From: Eleginops maclovinus
Taxonomy: Eukaryota > Chordata > Actinopteri > Perciformes > Eleginopidae
DNA: 64,000 nucleotides
Assembly (NCBI RefSeq): GCF_036324505.1
Contig: NC_086366.1
Coordinates: 20,538,927-20,602,926, forward strand
Reading direction: 5' to 3'
Shown here: piece by piece, positions 48,421 through 64,000 of the stretch
Position numbering within the stretch: position 1 is the first letter of the stretch
Layout: every line of letters begins with the position of its first letter
Notes under the pieces: generated by a model
What the model saw: only the letters and a program-made list of their open reading frames with translations
What the model was told of the DNA's origin: nothing
The model's database searches: none
Translations under genes and position numbers: made by a program

Positions 48421-49353
48421 GCTGTTTTCAAAGAAAGACAACAGAGGAGAGAAGAGCAAAGACACTGCGAAAAAATAGCAATGTGTGTGAAAAAAGGGGG
48501 ATGGAGACGTGTTAGGTTAAAAATGTTAAGAGATTTACTTTAGTGAAGTGAATCTATATTTTCACTATAGTTACAATGATTACATTTTTTAAATCAGAGC
48601 CATGCTGACTAGAGAGTGCCACATGTCCACTAAGTGCATTTGCTGTGACATTTTAATTTCTTGTTCTTTTTTCATTGATGGACTTTGTCCGAGATTGGTA
48701 ATGGGACTTCATCTGTAAGTAAAGTTTGTCTAAAATTTGGGGAGGTGAGGTTGAATTTTTAAAGTGTTGGTTTATGTAAATCATTACAAAAAGATAACCT
48801 TTGAGTCTGGTAAACTTGATATTCATCAAACTACACAAAGCTGTGAATAAGAGTAAGAGACTATAAATTAATATACTATATCTTTTAAAACATCCAATAT
48901 ACTTTGTATTAACACAGCATATGTATTCTGTCTTTGGCAAAACCCAGGCATGTTTATAAAATACAAAACTAACAAATTCACAATATGAGTGCAAAAAAAG
49001 TACTATTAAATATGGGGTTTTTTTTTTATAAATAAAGATTATTATGTGGGATGGAAACTAAAACAACTGGAGAAAACTGTCTGAACTCATGATACATTAG
49101 CAGATGTTTCAATAACTGTAAACACATAACCAGAAGTGATTAAAATCCAACAAATCCATGCAAGAATATTAATAATAAAAGAAATGCATTAGAATAAATC
49201 ACATAAAAAGATAGGAATAAGGTTACCAAGAATACATAAGCGTTAAAAAAATAAAAGCAGTACCCATGAGCAAAAGGCAGGTTAAAGGGATATTCATTAA
49301 TGGAAATTACAGCTAGTTGGGGTAGTGTTGTGTGTCACATGTTCTCACTGTTT

Positions 49354-51584
49354 CTACAACAGATGAATCCGAGCCCTCTGACCCGACGTCCTGCTCTCAC
49401 TGAAGCCTTTAGAACTCCCAGGGCGGGAATCGCTCTTACAGTATAGCTTCCTTCCAACTCTTCCCTCTTCACCTCTCTGAGACAATACGGGAGTGTGCCA
49501 GAGCACCGGGGTTCCAGTAGTTCTGCTGAGGTTTACACTGGAATAACATTTAGATGATCCATGTCTCTGAGGACACGAGCCAGGCAGAGGGCAGATGGTT
49601 GTGTGGTTTGGCCCAACAGTGGACAGCTCTGAAGACAGGCAAACAAACAGTGATGGACAGGTGGGTGTCACACGGTGCGGAGCAGCCAGGATGGCAGTCA
49701 GATGGGAAGCAGCAGCGGAGGATTCTGATTGGCATCTTGGCACAAATGGTTAAACCCACGAGCAAGTCTCCCGGCCAACAATAATGACTGCCTCATTAGA
49801 TCTGGACCACGAGGCTGACCAGTTGTTCCAGAGGGGAAAGAGCTTGTGGAGGCTGCTGGTCAGGACTGTAAAGTTTATAAACGTAACAGATGGGTTAACA
49901 CACTGTAAAATACCAAGGTAGAGAGTTGTGTTACTTTTTATGGTAATGACGAACACTGTGTGGTATTATTTCAACCTCTTTAAAACTGGGACTTATTTAA
50001 GGAGTCACTTTTATTGCCTAGAAACATATTTCTCAAACAAATGAAAACAGTTATTTCACACTCAAAGGAAACATTTGAACTATATATGTATTCTTTGCCT
50101 GAAAGCTGACATGAATGAGCAATTAAAACTTGCTCTATTTCCTGAAGACCCTTCCTCGTTTTCTCTTGCGGTTTGGTAAAATGGTTAAGGCGACGTTTTT
50201 TTTTTTTTTTATCCGGTTCACAACCTTTGCATCTGCTATTGTGTTTACTGTTGGATTACAGGCAAAGCGTACAGCAAGCTTTAGGGCTGATTCCTGAATA
50301 AACTAGCGTTTCCCAGTGTATTAGCTTAAAACCAGTTTATGGAAATTAATTTAAATCGCATGCTATTATTTCAAATTGAATTGATTGAAACAGGACTATT
50401 TGCGATAAATGGTTATGTAAAGTTTTCTTATTTTACTTATAATTATATTTCTGGTTTAGATCCTTAACCACAACGAAATATAAACACTGGAGTGAGCTAC
50501 ACAAAGAGCTTCACTAATAAAGAGAAACACGGTACAGTGGAGAATTAAACTGATTTTCATTGGACTTCTTTCTCTAGATGCAATATATCTATTATAGAAC
50601 TTTAGATATATCTTATAGGCCACAATAAACCTTGATGCAACAAACCCAGAGAACACCCTGTGTTTGAAAAGCTGGATATCTTGCCTTTAATAGAAGTTCA
50701 GCCTTCATTCTCTGCAAGATATCAAAAAGTATTGAGAATAAATAAGAAACTGGAGAACGGAAAACAAGGAGAAAAAGAAACAAAAGTGGATAATTCAAAA
50801 CAGAAAATCATTTGATCGGAGACTGAACATCAAAGACAACAGTGTCAAAGCATCAGATGGGGGATTTTATAGCAAAGTTGTTTTCCAAGTCAACACAAAA
50901 GAGTTAGTTTAATATTTCTCTTCCACTTTATTCCTTAATGTGACATGTTTTTCATTCTGTCCCTGATATGTTATCTCTATGACTTTTATTATGTCTTCAT
51001 GGGTTTCCCCAAATGTTATACAGTCCATTCACAAGTATAAAGAGTGCACCCCTACAGCGCTCCCCTTCTACAGTTACACTATAGCGCCAGCTGGACCCAA
51101 ATATTTGCAGAAGTAAACCATTACATACTAAATATGAGTAGGCTAAGGGATCTCATGAAACCATGTAATTATGGAGTAATGCAGCCTGAGGGGCTGAAGG
51201 ACTAATTCCCCCAAACTTTAAATGTTAACAGTATAGATCTCTTTTCCATTCACACATCAGACTTTCATGGTGCCTGCGAATGGGAAAGGTTTTTTTATTT
51301 TTATTAACAGTCAGACATATTATTTCTAGTAACAGTAGCAGCATGAGTCAGAAAATGAATCCCCCGCTGGGTGATTTTCCAGTGTTAAATGGGAGATATT
51401 AGATGATATCTTTACAATTTGTAACTTTGCTCGCAGATTAAACCCAGCGCCAATCTGTTACTCTGTAACTCTGCCTCCCACAGGAGGTCACGAGTTCACG
51501 GCAGCCTCTTATCACCTTCTGATGTCTGTTCTCCTTCAAGCTGCCTTGGTATCCATGGCGACAGGTCCACAATGGTGAACTGAA

Positions 51585-51636
<52 letters not shown>

Positions 51637-54521
51637 GAAAAGAAAGGAGGCTTGAGAAGTGTTCACTCACACTACAAAGGAACATGTACAAACACATGCA
51701 GGCCAGTGAACATTAAAGACATGCACAGTAAGCAAAATGAACTGTTTTAAATTATACCAAAACAATTCTAGGTTTGAAATAACAGTACACTCATTCACCT
51801 TGTTGCTGAGTCAGGGTTATTGTTAGGGTGAGATAAGAAGATAAATACCTTTGCCATGTGGCTACAACATGCAAAGAGTTAGCTTAGCATAAGAAACTTG
51901 AGCTGGAACAGTTTGCGCTGTAAGAAAATGTTTCAAATTCCACATGCAAACAAGTTTTAAAGCTCAATAAAGCTTATTAATAAGATTTATATTGTGTGTT
52001 ACATCTGTAAAATGACCTATAGCGTAAAAACGTCTTATGTTAAAGTGCTTCAGTGTCACGGTGGTGTTGTGTGCTAATTGTCTGTGCTAATTTCTCTTAG
52101 GCAAACCATTTTTATTGTTATGAAAAATAAAAAATTTGGTGGATATTTTGGAGTGGAACAGATTCCCTGGGCTGATACACAAATAGTTTTTTTCACGTTC
52201 ATTAAAATAGCAAGAAGGTTATTTGTCTTTGGTAGAGGTTTGCGTTCTTTGAGCACCTTTGAAGAATAGCATTGCCAGTTGCAGCGCTACAGTTGTGCTA
52301 ATATTAACTGCTAGCATCGCATTCCTTTATTTTGTTAGTGCTGGGGCAGGCTTTGACATGAACAAGTACTCTGTCTTAACATTTGCATACTGGCTTTCAC
52401 ATTATAAAATCCTGTTTTTGATCAGCAAGGCATCACAAGTAAACTTGGCAAACAGAAGGAATAGTTACTTTAATTTATGGAGTTCTGAATACTTCCCAAA
52501 GGCCATTATTTGGTCAGGAATCTAGTATCTTGCATCTTATTATGTTTGATGAATCATATATAATAAAAAGAGAAACACATCTGTAACGAAATAACAAAGA
52601 AGTGAACAAACTAAATATACTTTATATCTATTTGTTTCTATCTGTCTGTCTGCTCCATCTCCACCTCTACTCTCTGATCAACAGCAATACATTTTGTGAC
52701 CTGCATCCCCAGGTGTGGAGGTGAGGGGTCAGAGCTTTATGGCGGAGCGGGTGGGGGTCGGGACCTGCGCTACTTGGAATTTGGGTGTCACCATGGCAAT
52801 CACAAAGGAGCGGTGAGAATGACAGGTAGCCCTCGGGGCTGTAAATAACAGATATGCTCTCATACTTATGGGAAGGGGGAAGGTTGAGGGGGGACTAAAG
52901 GCCTTGTGTAGCTCAAAACAGGAAATTAGTATAAGAGGGAAGGATGGGGCAAACAAAAACAGACAAATGGGAAAAGATAATTGCATTTGAGGAGCAAGGG
53001 AATGCCGCCAGCTGAAGGGCAGAATCTCATATCCCGCTCGTAAAACCTCACAAAATGTATACATTCAACAGTTTACAGGGACTCTTAACCTACTCTATGA
53101 ATCTACCTGTCTAGTTTATTGGTTAGGAAATAAATCACAGAACGAAGAATCGGAGGTAGTTGATAAAGGTTTTGTAAAGACCTATGTTAAGAAAGTGGCC
53201 AAAAATATGTAATGAAAGCAATAAGAAAAAAACTAAACTAAACTGGATCATGTGTATAAACTTCATATTTGAAATGTAGATATCAGGCTGCACGCACATA
53301 CGGAGCACAAGAGTAAAAATTGTCCAGATCACTGGAGACACAAGCTTGAGACACGGCCAGCTTCATCCCAAACACACTGCCTGTCTGGCTTGTCAACATG
53401 TGGAATGAGGAGCATTGAGAAGGCAAGTTGTTTAAACGTGTTTCGAGAAGCACAAGCAGAGACAGAGGCCAGCAACGCTTTGATTTGGACGCAGCAAGCA
53501 ACAGACGGTGGCACGTAATGCAACGCGTTTCTCCCACAGACGCTGTGAAGGATTCCTTTAAGCCAACACACATGCGGGACCGGTGCCAAGGGGGATGCAG
53601 GGGGTATGGAAGGAGGGAGGAGGGTTAACATCAAAACACATGGAGGACAATCATACACTGATGTTACTGACTTCATCTGAAATAACTTCCCTGAACCTGA
53701 ATGATGGGAACACCTCTTTTAAGGATGTGGAACATTTAAAGAGATTAGTGCTAACCAGAAACATATTTGGGAAAAAATGAGCAAACAAATGAACGTAATT
53801 TAGTTCTACACACGCGTCATTATGTCCATTGGATTTGTAAACTGCTTTATTTTAAGCTGCATGATCAGTAAAGTTTTCCATGTTTCTTCCCTCTTTCATT
53901 ACAAGCACAATGCTCCCATACAATGCCTGTGGAGTACTTATTGATCCGTCCGAACAATCCTAAATAGAGCCGGAAACTGGATACTGCAGCTCTTTCTACA
54001 CTCTGTCAGTTGATCCAAGAGAGAATAAGGGACTCAGGTGTATACAAAATAAAGAGATGGGGAGGAATGGGCCATCTTCCAAGGATGAGAGGGAGGGGTG
54101 AAACCTTCACCCACCCCCAGGGTAGGTCGTAGTCCCTGGCCTCTGACCTCTCTCTGAAAGAAGGGAATTTGGGGGTGGAGAGAGAAACATGTCTGAGCAG
54201 AGAGAGGAGCAGAGGAGCCGAGGGAACAAAAACTCGACAAAAGCAGCACGCAACGTAACACATCTACATTAAAAGAGCAACAGGAGTTCTCAGTAAAGTA
54301 GGAAAGAATCAAACATTTGCTAAAAACATGGGTAAAAAAAAAGTGCAAATGTTTAATCTCTGTTATAAATGTAAAAAAACACATGCATGGTTTTTAGTGC
54401 TGGACAGTTTCTGGAGCCTCTAGCCTGTCATTTTGCACAATCAACCAGCCCGTCATCACATGCATACCTGACTGATGCTCTCTGCCGTCCAGCCTTGGAT
54501 CCACTTCAGAGGTTTGTTCAT
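49354..54521 (-). CDS. Candidate three-exon gene, 130 aa, not recognised
   Basis: Predicted from sequence only. Exon 1 (54521-54468) starts ATG after an in-frame stop and encodes MNKPLKWIQGWTAESISQ, with donor CAG|GTATGC. Exon 2 (51579-51516) follows acceptor TGTGTCTTCAG after a TG-rich tract and encodes FTIVDLSPWIPRQLEGEQ and four more residues, ending in phase 1 at AAG|GTGATA. Exon 3 (49628-49354) follows acceptor GCCTGTCTTCAG in phase 1 and stays open for 90 codons to TAG, with a Ser/Arg-rich tail (SKGFSESRTSGQRARIHLL). The phases agree at both junctions and the total is 393 nt. There is no signal peptide or membrane segment. A conventional AATAAA was not seen just downstream. Chance assembly of cryptic sites is the main alternative. 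Confidence 0.3.
51549..51562 (+). promoter_or_regulatory. RFX X-box-like site
   Basis: GTATCCATGGCGAC, a near-palindromic X-box-like motif. It lies inside candidate exon 2 of the 49-54 kb gene, so one reading or the other may be wrong. Confidence 0.25.
51586..51631 (+). repeat. (AC)23 microsatellite
   Basis: 46-bp perfect repeat ending 6 bases from the acceptor of the candidate exon at 51516-51579. On the minus strand it is the TG-rich tract before that acceptor. Confidence 0.95.
52787..52800 (+). promoter_or_regulatory. RFX X-box-like site
   Basis: GTCACCATGGCAAT fits the imperfect palindrome bound by RFX factors. Binding is inferred from the motif only. Confidence 0.3.
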
Positions 54522-57500
54522 CTCTGTTGTTCTTCACTTTTCTTCTTTAATCTGCTTTAAAGGGCCCAAGTGACCCATGACCCCTCATACATATGTCTCA
54601 GAAGGCATGTGCCTTCCAGATGTGGACGTGCCTGACTCCCAGACGGCACAAATCCAAACAATTCAATAAGGCATCAGTAGATGGCAGCACACAAAGATTA
54701 CATGCAGGAAAGAAAATGAGCAATTATGTTGTTGTGTTTCTGCAACTGTATGACAAACAGTTGGTTTAGGAACTGAATCTCTGGCAATACCATATTGTTT
54801 GGAACGCTTGCCCCTACACATGTGACTGATTATCAGTGTTCTAACTGTAGTCAATCATCTTTTAATGAGAGCAGAATGACAGCCACCGAATGAATGAGTA
54901 GGCATAAAAGCAGAAAAATGATAAGGTAATCACAATTCAAGCCAAAATAATGAACAGAAAAGTCAGTGACAACATGTGACTTATTACTTCTCTTCTTGTT
55001 CCAGATGTTCAGTGTCTATAAAACCTTCATTGAAGAAAAAGTGGGTAAGTTTTTGTTTTTGTGTGTGTTTCCTTTCCAAAAATCTGGTCCCAGCAAGCAG
55101 CTGTTCAAGAAAATATTTAACATCCACATTGTTATTCTCTAAGCGTGTTAAAATAAATCTCTTCCACATGAAGAACTAGGGACAATACTTGAAGGTACAA
55201 TGTGTAATGCCTAGCCACAGTTTCCAAAGAAATAGAGGGCAGCATTTCACCTCTAAAGCTTAATTCATACACTTTAAATTTACAGTCATCAGGTACCCAA
55301 AAATATACGAAATTCAACCAAACGGCTGAAACTGAGAGCCAAAGTAAAAAGTGTCTTGTAAGATAAAGATAAGATAAGATATACTTTATTGTATACTGTT
55401 TACTGATTACTGTGGCACTTACCAGGTATGCATTGTCCGTGTATGCTTACTTTGTTTATTGGATTAAATATAAACTGGCGCAAATGAGAAAAACAACTCG
55501 CGCTTTGCCTCGTCCTCGTTGGGACACCAACTGAATGTGTGTCTCGAGAGCCTGGTCGAGAAAGTCTCTTGGCAGCGAAGAGGACAAACCAACAACACAT
55601 TCTCTTGTTTCCATCACCCTGGAATCAATCCAACAAAGCAACGATAAAAAAAAACGTGATTGTTAAGCCCTCTGGCAGCTCTACATCCTCTTATGTTGGA
55701 CTGAAGATACTGGATACTCACTTTAGAGCATTAGCAGACGGGATGGGACACGGCTAATCAGATGGCATCTCAGCAGATATCTGTGCATCATAATACATAC
55801 TGTACATGTTTTGCACATGACGTCAAAATGGATACTTCTTCATAATCTTTTGGTAATGTTTGTTCACTTTTTTAGTGTTTTAAAACTAACATTTGGACCA
55901 TATCTTACATATTGACACTGATAATAATTATTCAGTAGACAGTGAGGGAAGTGGCAATGTAAGGCCTGATGGTAAAGCAGATTCCAACTGACTTAAGTTA
56001 AACTTGCATCATGAAAATAAAGTGTTCAGGCCTGGCTGAGGTGAGACACAAACAGAGTATGACAGCCAAACTCCATGCATGTTTAGTTCAGCTGAAGGCT
56101 GTTTGGGGTAAATCAACAAGGACTGCAAATGGTCCGGTGGTCAAGTCCGAGTGAATGACGCAAGACGAAAGTTTACTTTGTCAACACAGCAGACTTGAAC
56201 CTGTCCAACTGCCTCGTCATGAACTTCCCGCAAGTCTTGAAAAATGGTCTTGACTGACCACATTATGTGGCTCCCAGAAAACGGGGCCCGGATAAGGGCT
56301 CCAACCTTCTTCCTTGCCTTATTTTCTCCGTATCACTGTCAGTCCATACAGTGAGCTTGAGCTGTGCTCTCTCACAGATGAGGAATTTCAACCCATCCTG
56401 ATCTGTAAATTCACCATACATGTATGACTTTTTCCCTCCCTCCACCTCTCGTCACTCTTCATTAGGAAAGCGGGTGCGCATTTTCTCAGTCCCCAAAGCT
56501 TTCAGCGCTACAACACACTCTTTCCCTGTCCGATTAAACACACTAACAAGCTTAGCCGGTGTGTGAAAGCCAGATTTACCGCCGTTCCTCTATGCTGGTA
56601 ATTATTGGCAGAGCACACTGTAACAATTCTGGTTATAAAACCGCTTACTGCTCTGTCACGGTCCACCTCCCTACTGACCTCCCAACCTCTACCCTTCCTT
56701 CATACCCTCTCTTTCGCTCTCTCTGGCCTTCTCTCTTGATCTTCTGCTCCCTCTCTTCCAGTTTCTCCGGCTCCAGGATTCTCAGCAGAGCCAAAGAGCT
56801 AAGAGAGCCAGAGAGAGAGCCCTCTCTTCATGGAGGGGGGAAAATGCTGAGAACAAGTCAGAGTGAGAAAGGAGGCCATTGTAGGGGGCTGGCCTGGGGA
56901 CAAGTCAGCCATTCAGATGCGGCCAGCCGTGTACAATGGCTAAACTAACATCATTGACATTTGGAGTTGCCCAAGCTTTAGAGTGAGAGGAAAGGGGAGG
57001 AGAGTGGGGGGGCTGGCGAGGAGAGCAGTGTTGGAAAAGGTCCTTCAGAGGCACCAGCCATTGATCAAAAATTCATGTCAGCGGCTGGGATCAGACCAGT
57101 GTGCCCTCTGTTAACTTTCATGTGCTGGAGAAACAGGGGGTGAGGGGGTGCAGAAGAACGGGTGGAGGAGGGGGATGACATCTGAGATAGCCACCTTTCT
57201 AAACCCTGTCCCCATGGACAAGGCCACACAAGGTCACCCGGGGCCAACAGGGTGATAGAGAACAGGCTGATGCTTGATCAAAGCGCTCAGATAGCACTGC
57301 TTGTTACACTCCATTGGTTGCCACTAAGGGACACAGTGCTTTGAATAATGGTAAAGTGAGCAGCCAAGTGGCCTTCATGGCAGCTACTAATGAGTCATTC
57401 AACTGCTCTTGACTGATATGGATGTGGCCTGGTATCTATGACAGTTGTGCAGCAGAAGGAGATTTTCTGCAGCTTAAATTCCAAAGTGAAAAGGCTTCAG

Positions 57501-60500
57501 CATGACTAGATAGCAGCGTCCTATCTTCAAGTGAAAAACTCCAGGTCATATGGTGCTGCTGATTAGACCATATGTCTGGAGATACAGTACAGTACAGCAC
57601 CTCCAATCTCCTTTAAGGCGAGACACTACAAGCTATAGTAAGTAATCATTTTGGGTTTGATGGTTGTAACTACAGGCCTTTTTTTATCTACCCTATTCTT
57701 TTATTATGTAAAACATAAAATTAAAACACGTCTTTAAAAACATTTTTTATCAACATCTGAGCCTAAAATTTCCACTTCAGTAGCACATAGACTACACTTC
57801 AATACAGAAGGTTTTTACGAGGAGGTTTGTGTATATTTCATTCATAGTCTGATTTATATTACGTCTTGTTCTAAATGAAATGACAATTAAAAAAACAAAA
57901 TGATGGCTGTTACAGTACAGTTTAAGACATATCCAAAATTCATTCTGTAAAGACCTTTCAGTCTGATCACTCAACAAAATGAAACAATCATTTTCAACCT
58001 GGTTTATCCAATGTTCAGATTTCTGATGGAAATGTTTACAAATTATGACACATTTGCTAAGAGGTTGTCTTATTTGCATATTTAAACAAACCATTTGAAA
58101 CTACAACTACTTGAACTACAATGATATTTATAATAAATAATGATACGCTGTTCCCCTGCAGTTTCCCCCATTAAAAACCTGTTCTTCTCTGAATGTATTT
58201 TTTTCAAAACAAAAACTATTGAGGACAATCGGGATAACCCAAGACACCTGTGCAGGCCAGCCTTTAAGTTTGACACTTAACCACTTTTGTTTTGTTTCTT
58301 ATTAATTTATCTCTTAGATAAATTGCCTAACTGCACTTTGAATCAAGGTTTCAGGTAGGATCACCTGTAAGAAGCAGGCAACAGGTGATGGAGTGAGTAT
58401 ACAGTGATCACAGAAAGAACTGCCAGTTGTGTGGAAAAATGTTGAATTGTTGGCTGGAGAGTTCAACTTTACGATCCAAATGTTAATCAGGGCTGCTACA
58501 GAGCCAAGATTTTCCTGCTGTTCCACCATCTTTTTGGCCTACAGTTGTATGGTCAAACAACTGGGACAGAGGCTGCTGTGGTCTGAGTCCTGCAGCTGGC
58601 AACATCTCCCTCCCTCTCTTGAGGACAGAGTCCAGGGTGCTTCAGGGAAAGGCCACATCAACACACGCCTGCCTGATGACGTCCACGGGCTGCGGGGAAG
58701 CTTGTGAAGGCACCCACTGTTTAAACAAGCCTGTGCATGTGGCTGAATGGGTAAACAGGACCGGACCACCTAGCCTGTGTTGCTTTGCCTGGCAGCTCTG
58801 AGAGAGCCTGGCATGGACCTGTGTTAACATATGCCAGCCTGGGCTGGGTCGGGCCGTAGTACCGTATCGTCATCTTAAGGTCCTGCCTCCTGTTCCGCCT
58901 GCACATCGGGAGCGATGAGGGCAAGGCCCCCGTTCTTGCACTCACGCCTGTGATTTAGCAGGGGCAGCTTAGTCTCTTAAATGCAATAACAGCTGCTAAA
59001 AGCAACAAACTGAGAACCTGATATATACTCTGAAGGACTGACCCCTGCTCATGAATCAGTCACTAGACAGGAGGTACTTGAGCATGGGTCGTGAACAGAG
59101 TTCCCTGCAATGCCCTATAGATCCCCTTGCCTAACCACCAGGCTATTTTTGGGTCCCTCTCCACATATCAAAAGGCCTCCAAATGTCTCTTTGGTGAGGA
59201 GAGAATGTCTTCAGTTGATTTAAAGCAGATGATGTCTTGTGGGTTTTTTTGGTTCTGAAATTATATTGTTGTTTCATGTTATGTTTATTTTTGAATCCAG
59301 TCATTTACTGTGTTTCGTCATTCGCTCAGAGATATCCAACGACGCTCAGAATGCCTTGACACAACGTCCCAAACAGATGCTTCTCATAAGATACTGTAAT
59401 TACAGGATGAAGCTGTTGATGTGCTGTCATAGCTGTTGGTATGTTTGGACAAGAAATTAAGTGTCCCCCCCCACATTACCCTCGGCGAGATGAGTAGACA
59501 TGTGCATGCTGTGTGCATACGGACTTCAACGCATACTGCGACTCACACGCGGAGGGCCAGCGGTTCCTTGGTCATGCATTCCCAGGGTGCATCGCTTTCT
59601 GACAGCTGTGGGGGCCTGTTAACACCCCGGTCAGCGATGTGATTATGACTCTCTTAAGATACTGAACCACACGCAGCTCCTGTTGGACAAAGACGGGCCT
59701 GTCCACGCCGCCCGGGAGATCCTGACACAACCCCAGCTGGAACAGGCGGTACATTTATCTGGGCCAGTGTCCAGCTCACCTTCTCTGTCCTGGGAGGTTA
59801 GGGGCACATGGAGCTATGTTCCCCTTGGCGAACAGAGGAGGGGGTGTTACAATTGATACACAAACTGTGTACAATCAACACTCATAACATGCCACGGTGG
59901 GCCACCCCCTGAGCAAAGGCCACCCAACGGACTGGACCACTGGATACAGAGAATTGCGCTGTGAAATGTTTTTTCCATTTGTTGATGTTTTGAAATTTGT
60001 GCATTTTGTGTGTGTCCCGGGATTTCAATGTGTATTTTCAATTTAATATCAGTGAATCCACACATGGATGATGGGAAATGGGTAAAACATCCCTGTCCTT
60101 CAAAATCGAGGGATGTCCTGCCAACACCTCAGTGCATCTGCCATAGTCATTTCTGCAGCAGTGATTAATAAGGGATTTCATAGGAAACATGGAGAACTTG
60201 GCCAAAGGGCGTCTCTTGTGGTTTATTCCACCTGAGACATGACTGGGGGTTTAATCTTCAGCAAATGGCAGAACATTCCTTAGTTGAGGTTCTGCTGCAC
60301 TCCCTGCAGGTCAACGCTGGCGTCATTGAGGACGAGGAAGTAGAACTAACAAGACGTAGTTTTACTGCTGGGCCTGGAGCCTACATTTGACAGCATTCGT
60401 GCCTCATTAAAGCAGCGGCAACTGTATATATGTTGGACATCTTACAGATATGACATGATGTCCAATAAATAAGAAGCTCAGTGTGTGCAGAGGGAGCAAT

Positions 60501-60969
60501 ACGTGACTAAACAGAGGCCTCTCTTTCAGCCAAAGTATTTTATGTTCTTAAAGGTTTTATTCCAAAATCAACCGCCTAGTATTTTAAAGGCCAAAGAGGT
60601 GGCTCTATAAAGATGGCAACTGTTTTCTACTTGGATTCAAAGAGGTTCTAATAAAGTCTAATTGACACAATCATGGCTAACACTAAGGTAATATGGCCAT
60701 AGAAACTTCTCAAACATATTGCAAACAATAACCACTTTGCCAATAAATCAAAGGGACTGCCCATTGATCTGTTGGCCCATTTTACGGAAAACCAAATAGT
60801 CAGAAAATGTTCCTTCAGTACTGAAAGCCTGTTACCTCAAACACTAACGCCCATTATACCAAAGGCCCATTGTTTTAAAAATACACACTCTCCCTGCTAC
60901 TCTGCCTCTCATTCAGTGCCCATGAATGTTGGGTTGTTTAGGGTCAGACAATTAGAAGTGCGATTGTCC
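54522..60969. other. Intergenic region, no gene recognised
   Basis: The minus frame at 56263-56445 (SYMYGEFTDQDGLKFLICER) looks somewhat protein-like but has no convincing splice site or start. Pyrimidine/purine tracts lie near 56690-56830. Confidence 0.45.
55354..55392 (+). repeat. GATAA-type simple repeat with 'actttatt' end
   Basis: Repeated gataa units followed by atactttattg. Short GATAA tracts of this kind often end truncated fish LINE copies, but no LINE body was recognised. Confidence 0.4.
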
Positions 60970-61300
60970 AGCAGTGGCTCGGTCAGTAGGGGCTTGGACT
61001 GGGAATCGTAGGGTCGCCAGTTCAAGTCCCCGAACAGACTTGAAATATGGAAAATGGACTGCTACTTGGAGAGGTCCCAGTTCACCTCCTAGGCCCTGCT
61101 GTGGTGCCCTTGAGCAAGGTACCGGACACCTCCAATCCTCCCTCCCCATTGCTCCCCGGGCGCTGCACGATAGCTGCCCACTGCTCCTAGTACTAGGATG
61201 GGTTAAATGCAGAGGACTAATTCCACTGTGTGTGCTCTGCTGTGTGCATGTATGTGACTAATAAAGAGGGTTTCATCCTCCGATTCTTCTTCTTCTTCTG
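60970..61300 (+). mobile_element. tRNA-derived SINE
   Basis: Box A-like tggctcggtcagtagg (from 60974) and box B-like agttcaagtcc (about 61019-61029) form a pol III promoter. A central block with tgtggtgcccttgagcaagg and ctccccgggcgctgcac follows, then gatgggttaaatgcagagga, and the tail is a (TTC)n run at about 61283-61299. These parts match a common class of teleost SINEs by memory. Exact family not assigned, and no target duplication was defined. Confidence 0.82.

Positions 61301-64000
<2,700 letters not shown>

Noticed and set aside
52729..52870. Minus-strand exon-like piece ending FVIAMVTPKFQVAQ...KL
   Set aside because: Its phase does not fit between exons 1 and 2 of the candidate gene at 49-54 kb, and it contains an X-box-like site instead.
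56263..56445. Protein-like 60-codon minus frame
   Set aside because: No convincing acceptor, donor or start context and no recognised family.

Overview
The window looks like teleost fish DNA. The evidence is short vertebrate-type GT-AG introns, many long CA/TG microsatellites, a fish-type Tc1 transposon, a tRNA-derived SINE and other fish-like dispersed repeats. Nothing in it looks bacterial, so operons and ribosome binding sites do not apply.

The only gene recognised with confidence is the 5' part of cdon, on the minus strand. Eight coding exons between 1143 and 9957 join in one frame with consensus splice sites. They encode a signal peptide, four Ig domains, a linker and the first fibronectin type III domain (550 codons plus one base). 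The rest of the gene lies beyond base 1. A likely non-coding first exon sits in a CpG-rich promoter near 22.35-22.85 kb, which gives a first intron of about 12.3 kb. The fifth Ig domain of mammalian CDON was not found. The 4.2 kb intron where it would lie holds a dispersed repeat and a 224-bp pure CA tract, and the flanking exons still join in phase.

From 23 to 64 kb there is no recognised known gene. This stretch is intergenic or regulatory sequence with microsatellites, dispersed repeats, candidate promoters with RFX X-box-like palindromes, and a tentative three-exon minus-strand gene at 49354-54521 (130 codons, splice phases agree). Mobile DNA is concentrated at 39.7-46.7 kb. It includes a 1604-bp Tc1 element whose transposase has one frameshift. 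Next to it is a 2441-bp LTR element with a 5-bp target duplication, one 617-codon proline-rich ORF, no polymerase, and a 5' LTR shortened by 317 bp. Also here are a diverged repeat pair, a TTA-repeat array and a hAT-like fragment. A SINE lies near 61 kb.

Everything was read by eye. Exon borders of cdon and the ends of the Tc1 and LTR elements are directly visible. Promoter, first-exon and novel-gene calls are inference and carry low confidence.
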